Of a DNA stretch of 64,000 nt, positions 27,468 through 35,589 are shown piece after piece. The position numbers and the translations under genes are program-made. Below the pieces are notes generated by a model. The model was not told the DNA's origin, searched no databases, and saw only the letters and a program-made list of their open reading frames with translations. Numbering within the stretch: the stretch's first letter is position 1; every line of letters starts with the position of its first letter. The DNA is from CAYSCW01 sp964449165 (GTDB lineage: Bacteria; Acidobacteriota; Aminicenantia; Aminicenantales; Aminicenantaceae), in assembly GCA_964449165.1 (NCBI GenBank), contig CAYVAT010000004.1, positions 62,001 to 126,000 on the forward strand, in the 5' to 3' direction.

Positions 27468-29042
27468 TCACATCATATTGGAACCCGGATTATGCAGGAA
27501 CCAACTGATGTGTTTGAGAACGAAGTCTCTGACATGTTTCTCTATGAAAAAGCGAGTGAAGTTTTTTTTCTGGCGAAGCCGCAATAGAGGTCGATAAGCA
27601 TATGCCAGACAGCGTGCAAGCAATCTGAAAGGCCATCGTAAGTGTTTTGTAAGATCCTCGGTTTTCTTGTCCATAAGCAGGCCGATCATCTGCAATAAAT
27701 CAAACATCCCTTCCATTTCCTTAGAGAACCAGGGATACCACAAGGGTTCTGCGTCGAACGAGTCAATCACGGCCCATTCTTCTAAGGTTGAAGGCAACTT
27801 CAAGCCATATTCTTTGACAGCAATTTCTGCTGCTACCGAGCCTGGAATGGGTTTCCACAGGGAACCCGCGCCCAGATAGCAGTTGGGATTATCCCTTAGA
27901 AGCTTCAACAAAACATCCTTTGTTTCTATCAAGGACTGAATGTTCTCTCCTGGTATACCAACAAAGAAGTTATAGTTAGGGGTTAATGCTGGATGCTTAG
28001 CGATCTTCTTGTTCGCCTCAATGATCTGCTCAATAGAGACTCCTTTTTTCATCAGGTCGAGCAAGCGTTGTGAGCCGGATTCGAAGCCTACAAGGAGTAC
28101 ATCAACTCCCACCTTTTCGAGCAATGAGAAGTATTCATCGTCCATGCGGAATAAGTCATTGATTCGGATGCCGCGAAACATCAATTTATACTTCTCATGA
28201 TACCCTCTGCTAATGTAGCGGCGAAGCAGCTCTCTCATTCTATTTAGATCGACAAAAGACTCGTCGTCGTATATCTGGATTATCTTGGGATCATATCGCT
28301 CTCCTAGGTATGCGATATGATCCAGCACCTCTTCAATATCATATGTTATCCACTTCTTTCCTTTGATGTCTTTGTACACTACTGGGGAGATGCAGAAGCT
28401 ACAATTGTAAGGACATCCCATGGATGTAAGGATCGGGAAGGTAAGTGTGCCCTCCTTGAAACGTGTGTAAATCTTGCCAGAAATATCGATCAAGTTGTAA
28501 GGAAGATCACGAAAGTCGAGCTTCTCAAATTCAGTCTGTGGAGTGGCGAGGCGGATCTTGCCGTCCTCTTTGTATCCAAGTCCCGGGATGTTTGTTTTTG
28601 AGGGGTTTCCTGTACGGATATTCTCGAGTAAGAGGCAGAGAGCTTTTGAGCCCCAGCCCCGGACAATGTAGTCGATTGCTGGGTTCTCAAGTGTTTGTTT
28701 GGGAAGTAGTGTTGGATGTGGCCCCCCCCACACAATGGGCACTCCGTATTTCGACTTGATATACTGTGATACCTCAAGTGAGGTATTGATAGGATTTCCG
28801 GTCATGACGGAGAAGCCTACAAGAGAGCAGCCCTTCACCAAGATAGAATCGATCGCTTCTTGCCAAGTGTGCGGGATTAGCCTCAGATCGAGAAGCCGGA
28901 TGTTGAAGCCCTTCTTTACTGAATGGGTTGCGGCGTAAATTATGCTGAGAGGCGGATCCATAATGAGATCGTCGAAGCACCCAAGCTTTGGAAATATGAG
29001 CAGGCAATCTGTGTGGTGATCCTTCGCGTTTTGACCACTCAT
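27468..29042 (-). CDS. B12-binding-domain radical SAM protein
   Basis: A 524-residue enzyme. Residues 10-140 form a cobalamin-binding-type Rossmann domain (PPLSIIYAATHSVKKG, LVGFSVMTGNP, VWGGPHPTLLP), though the base-off DxHxxG motif is not evident. The radical SAM cluster is MGCPYNCSFC with Cys210, Cys214 and Cys217, followed by GFESGSQRLLDLMKKG and a C-terminal helical region. Such proteins methylate or rearrange unactivated carbons of sugars, lipids or peptides. AAGG precedes ATG 29042. The gene begins directly beside a decayed isochorismatase copy. Substrate unknown. Confidence 0.85.
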   Translation of the reverse strand: MSGQNAKDHHTDCLLIFPKLGCFDDLIMDPPLSIIYAATHSVKKGFNIRLLDLRLIPHTWQEAIDSILVKGCSLVGFSVMTGNPINTSLEVSQYIKSKYGVPIVWGGPHPTLLPKQTLENPAIDYIVRGWGSKALCLLLENIRTGNPSKTNIPGLGYKEDGKIRLATPQTEFEKLDFRDLPYNLIDISGKIYTRFKEGTLTFPILTSMGCPYNCSFCISPVVYKDIKGKKWITYDIEEVLDHIAYLGERYDPKIIQIYDDESFVDLNRMRELLRRYISRGYHEKYKLMFRGIRINDLFRMDDEYFSLLEKVGVDVLLVGFESGSQRLLDLMKKGVSIEQIIEANKKIAKHPALTPNYNFFVGIPGENIQSLIETKDVLLKLLRDNPNCYLGAGSLWKPIPGSVAAEIAVKEYGLKLPSTLEEWAVIDSFDAEPLWYPWFSKEMEGMFDLLQMIGLLMDKKTEDLTKHLRWPFRLLARCLAYAYRPLLRLRQKKNFTRFFIEKHVRDFVLKHISWFLHNPGSNMM

Positions 29043-29064
29043 ATCTTGACCTTCTGGCTCGCTA

Positions 29065-29200
29065 TTTCAATTCTTCCTTGTCAATCTTTATCCAGTTCAC
29101 TTGGGTAATCATCTGACGCAAAGCCCCGTTGGCCAAGGCGACCTGAGTCGCGGACTTTTGGATACCCTTCGTCGTCATAAAACACAATGTCGTTTTTAAA
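29065..29200 (-). pseudogene. decayed, internally deleted copy of the isochorismatase-like gene
   Basis: This stretch matches two separated parts of the gene at 31439-32599. Bases 29065-29150 follow the gene's 3' end (from TTTCAATTC through GCGACCTG), and bases 29148-29200 follow about 31706-31748 (CGCGGACTTT, CCTTC, TCGTCATAAAACAC, ATCGTTTTT-like). The roughly 175 bases between them in the intact gene are missing. In one frame it reads KNDIVFYDDEGYPKVRD against KNDIVFYDDEGYQKVRD in the intact protein. Faint similarity may continue past 29200 into the last codons of the LamG sulfatase-like gene. Confidence 0.75.
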
Positions 29201-29226
29201 GCCCGAAGCATTTAACCATGCAGGAT

Positions 29227-31356
29227 TTATGGCAGTTTTCCAAAACCTTTGATGACGTATACATCATTGGCCCAAATTTCTTGATTCATGTGAAATAATA
29301 AACTTGTATATGGATCTGAAGTGTATTCAGTTGAAGGTGGCGTAAAGTTGGAGGTCCAGCGAGCTATTCCTTTTGATATGCGTATCTCATCCAACCAACC
29401 ATTAAAATGCTCTTCGTTGCCTCTTGATCCGATATAGAATGTGTTTTTTGAATCGTATATTGAAATAAGCCCCATGTGATGCTTATGACCTATTTGAGAA
29501 CCATCAACAAATGCCATAAGATCTGATCCATTTCTTAATATTGCTATGTGATACCACGTATCCAATGAGGGAGACCAAGGAAATCGTGCATCTGTGTTGT
29601 TGCTTCCGTCAGTGCTGTATGAAAACTTTAAGCTGTTAAACTCTTCCTCCCAAGCAATCTGCCACGCTTTGTTAGGACTATAATAGGGGTATCCAACGAG
29701 AACCTGAGTGCGAGAAGTGCTTGCAAACCTCACCCAAAAATCCACGGTGAAGTTGCCAGAGCCAAACGTCAGACCCTCATTGTCAGCAATCTCCAGACGG
29801 CCTCCGTCACCTTTAAACAGGCCGGCCCCTCCTCCAAATTTAGATTGTAATGTACTAGTATGAGCGTTGCCCTTAATATAACCTAAGGATTTTAATCTTT
29901 CTATTAACCTCTTATTTTCCTGTTTGATTTCACGCTCGTGCTTCTTGGAGCTAAGAGTAACTTTCCCCAGGTTCCATTCGAAAGATGACAAGCGTTTTTT
30001 CATGCTGGCAAATACAAACTTTAAATGCTCATCTGTTAGGTCGCATTCAGATTCCTCAAAACTTAGATTAAAAAGTTGAGGATATGGAGGTGCGAAACGA
30101 AGATGTTTATATTGGTAAGTATTTACAAGTTTAAAATTATCTGTTTGGATGCACTCCATGTAAAAAGAAAGCTGCTGCTGATCGCCTTTGGATATGAGTT
30201 GTGAAAAAATATATTTCCTTTTGAACTTTTCGCCATTTATTAAACCTCTCAAGCTTTGGCCTTTAAAGGATGAATCATCAGCGATTTTAAAGTCGGATTT
30301 TACGTAATCTAGAATTGTTGGGAGTATGTCAATATGCTGAACTTTTTCAAGAATTATCTTTCCATTTTTTTGATTCGGCAATAAAATAATGAGCGGTATT
30401 TTAATTTGTTCTTCATAGAGTGAAGTACCATGCCCATTAATAGCTTGTCCTAAAAAATCTTTTCTCTCCCAGAAAGATTCACCATGGTCAGATGTTAAAA
30501 TAATAATACTGTTTTTCATTAAGCCACGTTGTTTCAAATAACTTATCAATTTATGAAACTCGGTATCAAAAAAATTGACTTCCCCCATATAAAGTTTTTT
30601 CGAAACGCTTTTTTCTGTGGGCGTAAAATCGCTCGTATCAACCATAGTCTTAAGTTTCGCTCTTCCAGAAACATGCTTTCTTTCTTCTCCTTTCCCAATA
30701 TATTTTTCTGTATATTCGATCGGGGGATCGTAAGGATTATGAGGGTCTATGTACCATAGCATTGCGAAAAACTTTTTGTACCTCTTATTATCAAGCCATT
30801 TTATAAACTTACTATTCACCTCATCGCAGTTAGTGTCTCTCCATCTAGTCTCCTCTATAAAAATATCAAATCCTCTGGCAAGTCCCTGTCTACTACTTAC
30901 ATGCGGATTTGTTGAGATGCCAAAAGTCTGATATCCTTTCTTTTTTAACAATTCTGCCATGCTTTTAAATCTAGTAGGCAAGCGCCATCGATAATTGATA
31001 TACCCGTGGTCGGATGGATAGACCGAGCAGAATATTGACGGAGCAGAATTCATTGTGTTAGGACTCTGAGCAACTGCATTCTTAAATAGGACTGCGTTTT
31101 TAGCAAACTCGTCGATGTTTGGGGTAAGAGTACTATTCTTGTTATAACATCCTAGACTGTCAGCTCGCCAAGCATCAACTATCAGTAAAATAATGTTGGG
31201 TTCTTCAGGCGGATTTATTTTGGTTTCGGTGATTACGCTTAAATATAAAACAATAAGAAAGATAATCAGGATAAACGCTGCTCTTTTAATATAGTTGGCT
31301 TTTAGAATCTTTGATGTTTCTGACCATTTTGATAATGCATTGGTTATTTTATTCAT
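29227..31356 (-). CDS. membrane-anchored sulfatase/phosphotransferase-like protein with C-terminal LamG domain
   Basis: A 709-residue protein. One membrane helix (about 26-41) anchors a periplasmic alkaline-phosphatase-superfamily domain (55-490): metal Asp61 in IVDAWRADSLG, SDHGESFWERKDF, and NGHGTSLYEEQIKIPL. The nucleophile region reads TMNSAPS: Thr101 takes the place of the formylglycine Cys/Ser and Asn that of Pro, so it is probably not a formylglycine-dependent sulfatase; a phosphotransferase or phosphodiesterase is more likely. After the natural family end (RLKSLGYIK, about 490) follows a LamG domain (495-690) and a short tail that may derive from the neighbouring isochorismatase copy. 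Confidence 0.8.
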   Translation of the reverse strand: MNKITNALSKWSETSKILKANYIKRAAFILIIFLIVLYLSVITETKINPPEEPNIILLIVDAWRADSLGCYNKNSTLTPNIDEFAKNAVLFKNAVAQSPNTMNSAPSIFCSVYPSDHGYINYRWRLPTRFKSMAELLKKKGYQTFGISTNPHVSSRQGLARGFDIFIEETRWRDTNCDEVNSKFIKWLDNKRYKKFFAMLWYIDPHNPYDPPIEYTEKYIGKGEERKHVSGRAKLKTMVDTSDFTPTEKSVSKKLYMGEVNFFDTEFHKLISYLKQRGLMKNSIIILTSDHGESFWERKDFLGQAINGHGTSLYEEQIKIPLIILLPNQKNGKIILEKVQHIDILPTILDYVKSDFKIADDSSFKGQSLRGLINGEKFKRKYIFSQLISKGDQQQLSFYMECIQTDNFKLVNTYQYKHLRFAPPYPQLFNLSFEESECDLTDEHLKFVFASMKKRLSSFEWNLGKVTLSSKKHEREIKQENKRLIERLKSLGYIKGNAHTSTLQSKFGGGAGLFKGDGGRLEIADNEGLTFGSGNFTVDFWVRFASTSRTQVLVGYPYYSPNKAWQIAWEEEFNSLKFSYSTDGSNNTDARFPWSPSLDTWYHIAILRNGSDLMAFVDGSQIGHKHHMGLISIYDSKNTFYIGSRGNEEHFNGWLDEIRISKGIARWTSNFTPPSTEYTSDPYTSLLFHMNQEIWANDVYVIKGFGKLP
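29290..29868 (-). repeat. LamG domain copy 2, at the C-terminus of the sulfatase-like gene
   Basis: About 580 bases coding a LamG domain that begins HTSTLQSKFGG, with FTVDFWVRF, AWQIAWEEEFNSLKFSYS, and LDEIRISKGIARWTSNF. It is the paralogue of 11553-12123. The two share identical runs (35 bases at 29618-29652) and similar ends, while the flanking genes are unrelated. LamG modules with this LDEIRISKGIARWTSNF signature are, from general knowledge, widespread in phage structural proteins and environmental genomes. Confidence 0.8.
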
Positions 31357-31438
31357 TCGATGTTCTAAAGGCGTGTGTTAAAGAAGCCCCTTGCGCCCCT
31401 CATCATTTTTAATCGGATAGAACCCAGTATTTGCTGTT

Positions 31439-32599
31439 TTAGTGTTGTTTCAATTCCCCCTTGTCAATCTTTACCCAGTTCACTTGTGTAATCATCTGAT
31501 GCAAAGCCGCTTTGGCCACGGCGACCTGGGTAGCATACTTCGGTGTTGTGCTTGCAGGAAAAGTTGCGAGTGTTGCGTCGCCGACAAGAAAGACATTGAA
31601 GTCTTTGCTCAGATTTTCGTAGCCGCACGTGGTGCTGATGACACACATATCTGTGGCGTATCCGGTCAGTAAAATGTGACGTACACCTTTGCTCTTCAAG
31701 TAATCGCGGACTTTTTGGTACCCTTCATCGTCATAAAACACTATATCGTTTTTTCTCAGCTCGAGAGATTTAACAATCGGAATCGGCAACTGCCCGTATC
31801 CTGGTCCGTTATAGTAGACACTGTCATCCGTGGAGGGAGTGAGACTAAAGTAGCTCTTAACGGGCGTATTTGCGTCAAGTAGAAGGGTTTTTTTCAATGG
31901 ATTCCCTTCGAACTTGTGTCTGCTCAACAATTCAGCGAGCAAGTTCTTACCCTGTTCGATGTCCTGTTCTTCAGGCTTTGTTAATATTGAGGAATAGAGA
32001 AGCTTTCGAACTTGGTCTTCCGAGCCCGGCAAAGAATGTCCTACAAGAGAAACATAACCGCGCAACCGGGATAAAAAAGGGTTAATCACGTCCTGAACGT
32101 GCATGATCATTAACTTATTTTTTTCTGGAGTGCCGAAGAATTTGCACCCCGCAGGTTCGGGCGTTTTCAGTCCATGTCCATCATCGATACCCCAAGGATG
32201 GACATTAATAATTGCTGTTGCTTTTGCCTCAAGTCGATTCTCCATCTCGACAATACCGCGGGCATTGTACCAGTAACGCCAGGACCTAACGAGCATATCG
32301 CTGGCCTTCTCGTCCACGACCGGCGGTGCTAGAAAACGGTGATCCGATTGCAAAGGTTGGACATATTCTGGATAGTCAGCCAGCAATGGCATAGGATCTT
32401 TGATTTTTTCTAAAGTATTATAATAATTATTTGTAGATTTTTCTCTTTTATTCAATTCGTACAACGCTTTCAGTTTTTGATTGGCAAACAGTACCAAGGA
32501 AATTGTGAGTAGTCCCCACAAAATTACGGTAATTATGCTTCTTTGTTTATGGGAATTTCTTTTTAGTACTTGCCGCGAATTCTTTACAATTTTAATCAA
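31439..32599 (-). CDS. membrane-anchored isochorismatase-like cysteine hydrolase
   Basis: A 386-residue protein. A helix at about 21-40 anchors it, probably with the rest outside the inner membrane. The hydrolase fold has catalytic Asp in the INVHPWGIDDG region (Asp139), and the nucleophile Cys319 in ATDMCVISTTCGYENLS, followed by VFLVGDAT. The family cleaves isochorismate, nicotinamide or N-carbamoyl amides; this membrane form is unusual and its substrate is unknown. Start is TTG 32599 after GTGAGGA. A shortened second copy lies at 29065. It is encoded next to the sulfatase-like gene, so both may act on the same periplasmic substrate. Confidence 0.75.
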   Translation of the reverse strand: MIKIVKNSRQVLKRNSHKQRSIITVILWGLLTISLVLFANQKLKALYELNKREKSTNNYYNTLEKIKDPMPLLADYPEYVQPLQSDHRFLAPPVVDEKASDMLVRSWRYWYNARGIVEMENRLEAKATAIINVHPWGIDDGHGLKTPEPAGCKFFGTPEKNKLMIMHVQDVINPFLSRLRGYVSLVGHSLPGSEDQVRKLLYSSILTKPEEQDIEQGKNLLAELLSRHKFEGNPLKKTLLLDANTPVKSYFSLTPSTDDSVYYNGPGYGQLPIPIVKSLELRKNDIVFYDDEGYQKVRDYLKSKGVRHILLTGYATDMCVISTTCGYENLSKDFNVFLVGDATLATFPASTTPKYATQVAVAKAALHQMITQVNWVKIDKGELKQH

Positions 32600-32707
32600 T
32601 CCTCACTCCCTTCAGCGAGCAGTTTATCGCCCAACTAAAATTCTTTATATTTTATGTATCTTATTGCTAATTTTTGATAAGTTCAGTCTGAATTTTCACA
32701 ATCAATT

Positions 32708-33412
32708 TCACTTAAGAAAATTCAGTATATATTCACAGTGCATAAAATCAAACTCGGTATCGACATCCATCGATTCTTTTTCAGAGATGATTACACCTTT
32801 CATGTTCTGGTTATCCAAGATATTTTCCTTATAAATGATATGAGTTTTCATAGCATCAACCACACCATTGATTCGATAAACAGGCGGCAGAAGTTGACGC
32901 TGATAATATTTGCTGAGTTTTATGTCTCCTGAAATAAGCTCGGCACTTCCGTCTTCGGATAATCTATACATCCAGTAAGGATGGTGAACTCCTTCCACCA
33001 GGGTCATCGTCCTTACAACATCTGCACCAGTATCTCTTATCTTCTTGACTACCCTGTCAATGATTTGCGGAGTTTTAAACGGGGTGGTAGGTCTTAAGTT
33101 TACGACAATCTCAGGCTCGTAATCATCGTTGTTTTTTAACCATTCAAGGACATGTAAAAAGACTGGCTGGTCAGGAGTGTCACTTTTGGCTAATTCAGCA
33201 GGTCTCAGGAAAGGAACCTCCGCGCCCCATTTTCGAGCGACCTCTGCTATTTCTTCATCATCTGTTGAAACAACCAGCCGTTCGATTGAAGTCGAGTGCA
33301 ATGCGGCCTCGATGGTGTAAGCAATCAAAGGCTTGCCAGCAAGAAGCCTTATGTTTTTCCTCGGAACTCGCCTGGAGCCTCCGCGAGCAGGAATTATGCC
33401 CAGCACCTTCAT
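32708..33412 (-). CDS. acylneuraminate cytidylyltransferase family (CMP-nonulosonate synthetase)
   Basis: NeuA-type enzyme, 234 residues, which activates a nonulosonic acid with CTP. The CTP loop is IPARGGSRRVPRKNIRLLAGKPL; VVSTDDEEIAEVARKWGAEVPFLRP and NLRPTTPF are typical. The start is ATG 33412, overlapping the upstream stop (ATGA); an upstream in-frame extension is not conserved-looking. It is the last gene of the second NeuB operon (NeuB at 39654). A paralogue lies at 53265. Product sugar cannot be named: sialic, legionaminic or another nonulosonate acid. Confidence 0.85.
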   Translation of the reverse strand: MKVLGIIPARGGSRRVPRKNIRLLAGKPLIAYTIEAALHSTSIERLVVSTDDEEIAEVARKWGAEVPFLRPAELAKSDTPDQPVFLHVLEWLKNNDDYEPEIVVNLRPTTPFKTPQIIDRVVKKIRDTGADVVRTMTLVEGVHHPYWMYRLSEDGSAELISGDIKLSKYYQRQLLPPVYRINGVVDAMKTHIIYKENILDNQNMKGVIISEKESMDVDTEFDFMHCEYILNFLK

Positions 33413-34518
33413 TTTATTTTTTTTACGATATTCTTCAAATTTTCTATTATGTAGTTTTGATCCTCCACCGTAAGACCAACCCACATAGGTAAATCAATGA
33501 GTTGCTTCCATGCCTTGTAGCTCGTAGGATAGGAGTCATTTTTATACCCAAATCTCTTCTGGTAGTAAGGCTGGATGTGAATAGGGGGAAAACTCAATCG
33601 AGTGTCGATTCCTCTCGATTTTAATTCAGATACAACTCTGTCACGATCCAGCCCTTCTTTCAATGAAACGGCATACATATACCAGGCATGGCGATTGACA
33701 TATTCAGGCACAAAGGGTGGAGAAATATCAGTGGATTCCCTGAATGCGTCGCTATACCTTTCAGCAATCTTGTTCTTCTCATTCAGAATAAATTCAACTC
33801 TCTTGAGCTGCTCGATCCCGATAGCTGCTGGAATATCCGTCATACGATAGTTGTATCCCAGGTGAATATGGTGATACCGATAATCCTGTCCCTGGTTGCG
33901 AACCTGCCGTGTTAAGACAGCTTTTTCATCATCATCGGTTGTGACCATCCCTCCTTCACCTGTTGTGATGTTCTTGTTTGGAAAGAAGCTGAATATATGT
34001 AGAGGAGCGATCGATCCCACCTTTCTCCCTTTATAAACAGCCCCCAGTGATTCTGCACTGTCAGCAATAACAATCAAGCCCTTCTCTTCTGCAAAAGCGA
34101 GCAGGTGGTCATAGTCAACCGGCATCCCATTCATGTCCACTGCAATTATGGCCTTTGTCTTGCCTGTTATTCTCTTCTCGGCATCTTCAAGGGAGATATT
34201 ATAAGTCTTTGGATCACACTCCACCAGAACCGGAATGGCTCGTTCATACAGTACAACATTAGCAGTCGAGATAAATGTTATGGTAGGAATAAGCACTTCA
34301 TCGCCTTCCTCAATGCCAGATGAAATCAAGGCAAGGTGCAAAGCCGTCGTTCCACTGTTGGCTGCAATCGCATGTCTAGCTCCCACATACCTCGCAAATT
34401 CATTTTCAAATTCCTCAACCCTCTTCCCCATACTCAACCATCCGGACTTAACCACCTCGTACACAGCCTTAGCCTCTTCCTCACCGAGGTAGGGATTTGC
34501 CAAGGGAATATTTTTCAT
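33409..34518 (-). CDS. DegT/DnrJ/EryC1/StrS aminotransferase
   Basis: PLP sugar aminotransferase, 369 residues from ATG 34518, chosen because AAGGAG lies nine bases upstream and gives the usual N-terminus IPLANPYLGEEEAKAV; an upstream ATG would overlap the ribosome site. PLP contacts are ANSGTTALHLAL, ADSAESLGAVY and Lys in FFPNKNITTGEGG. It works on a 4-keto or 3-keto nucleotide sugar, so it may be the LegC- or perosamine-type step for the nonulosonate routes. The LegC signature around the N-terminal WVSSVG is not present (WLSMGKRV instead). Confidence 0.85.
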   Translation of the reverse strand: MKNIPLANPYLGEEEAKAVYEVVKSGWLSMGKRVEEFENEFARYVGARHAIAANSGTTALHLALISSGIEEGDEVLIPTITFISTANVVLYERAIPVLVECDPKTYNISLEDAEKRITGKTKAIIAVDMNGMPVDYDHLLAFAEEKGLIVIADSAESLGAVYKGRKVGSIAPLHIFSFFPNKNITTGEGGMVTTDDDEKAVLTRQVRNQGQDYRYHHIHLGYNYRMTDIPAAIGIEQLKRVEFILNEKNKIAERYSDAFRESTDISPPFVPEYVNRHAWYMYAVSLKEGLDRDRVVSELKSRGIDTRLSFPPIHIQPYYQKRFGYKNDSYPTSYKAWKQLIDLPMWVGLTVEDQNYIIENLKNIVKKIK

Positions 34519-34566
34519 TTGTAAGTGCTCCTTCATTTTATTCATTACTGTAGATGCCTGAATGTT

Positions 34567-35589
34567 TCATCTTATGATTTCTTCGTCATTACCTTCATAT
34601 CGTGGAATAGTATCATCAGTATACCAGTCGGTCGTCTTCATTAATCCTTTCCTTAAGGATGTTTGAGGTTCATATCCCAGAGACCGTATCTTGGCAATGC
34701 TCGGGCACCTTCTTCTTGTTCCTCCCGGGAGACGCTTGCCAGGTATTATATTAATCTTGAATTCCAGCAATCCTGCAATCTCTTTAGCGAGATCAGCAAT
34801 GGTGATTTCATCTTCAGTACCAATGTGGTAGATCTCACGGCTCTTGCCGAGAGTAGCACACAGAAGTATTCCTTCTACAGCGTCATCAATGTAACAGAAT
34901 GACCTGGTCTCTTCTCCTGTTCCCTGAATCGGAAAGTCAATCTCTTTCCTTCGAAAATTATCACTCAGTGTTTTCATGCGCAGTATGAATTGGGGGATGA
35001 CATGACCCACTCCCATATCAGGACCGTAAAAATTGTGTGGACGGCATATCACGGTTCTCAAGCCAGTCTTTGCAGTATAATGAATAGCTAACAGCTCGGT
35101 TATTATTTTTCCTCCACTGTATGAAAATCTTGGATTTTTGACATCAGGAATAATGAGCCTTTCCTCTTCGGAAGTAGGGATATGTGAAGGCTCCTGATAC
35201 ACTTCTGATGACGAAGTGACTAAATAATTACTTACTCCGCATCTCATGGCTGCATCTAGTGTATTCAAGGCACCCTTGACACCCACCTCAAGCACCCTTT
35301 CAGGAATTCTGTAGAAATTCTCTGTGCCGTTGATAAAGGCAAGGTGAAACAGGGTATCAATCCCCTTGCATGCTTGATAAACCTGATTGAAATCTGTGAC
35401 ATCTCCTTCTCTGTAGTCAACCTTCTCCAGATACCCTTCCAGTCTGCGGACCATTCCCCTTGAGTTGTTGTCGAGGATACGTACAGAGGCACCTCCATCC
35501 ACCAATCTCTTGGTCAGATTGGAACCGACGAATCCTGTTCCCCCGGTTATCAATATTTTTCCCAAGTTCGCTGTCTTTATCCTCTGCAT
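34567..35589 (-). CDS. NAD-dependent epimerase/dehydratase (extended SDR)
   Basis: A 340-residue extended SDR. NAD motif TGGTGFVGSNLTKRL at residues 14-28, catalytic Ser region VTSSSEVYQ and the YSGGK (Y-x3-K) active site. Substrate loop VICRPHNFYGPDMGVGHV. It may be a 4-epimerase or 4,6-dehydratase for a nucleotide sugar; the catalytic Asp/Glu of dehydratases (T-D-E) is replaced by S-S-E, which leaves the reaction open. It overlaps the CBS-dehydrogenase stop by 13 bases. Part of the second NeuB operon. Confidence 0.8.
   Translation of the reverse strand: MQRIKTANLGKILITGGTGFVGSNLTKRLVDGGASVRILDNNSRGMVRRLEGYLEKVDYREGDVTDFNQVYQACKGIDTLFHLAFINGTENFYRIPERVLEVGVKGALNTLDAAMRCGVSNYLVTSSSEVYQEPSHIPTSEEERLIIPDVKNPRFSYSGGKIITELLAIHYTAKTGLRTVICRPHNFYGPDMGVGHVIPQFILRMKTLSDNFRRKEIDFPIQGTGEETRSFCYIDDAVEGILLCATLGKSREIYHIGTEDEITIADLAKEIAGLLEFKINIIPGKRLPGGTRRRCPSIAKIRSLGYEPQTSLRKGLMKTTDWYTDDTIPRYEGNDEEIIR

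Noticed and set aside
29227..31356. Formylglycine-type sulfatase
   Set aside because: The Cys/Ser-x-Pro-x-Arg site is absent (TMNSAPS), so sulfatase is used only as a fold description.
31464..31646. A 60-residue frame inside the isochorismatase-like gene
   Set aside because: A shadow in another frame; useful only because its sequence resembles the decayed copy at 29065 read out of frame.
32708..33484. Longer NeuA frame with 24 extra residues
   Set aside because: The extra part lies within the aminotransferase gene and does not resemble NeuA; ATG 33412 gives the normal start.
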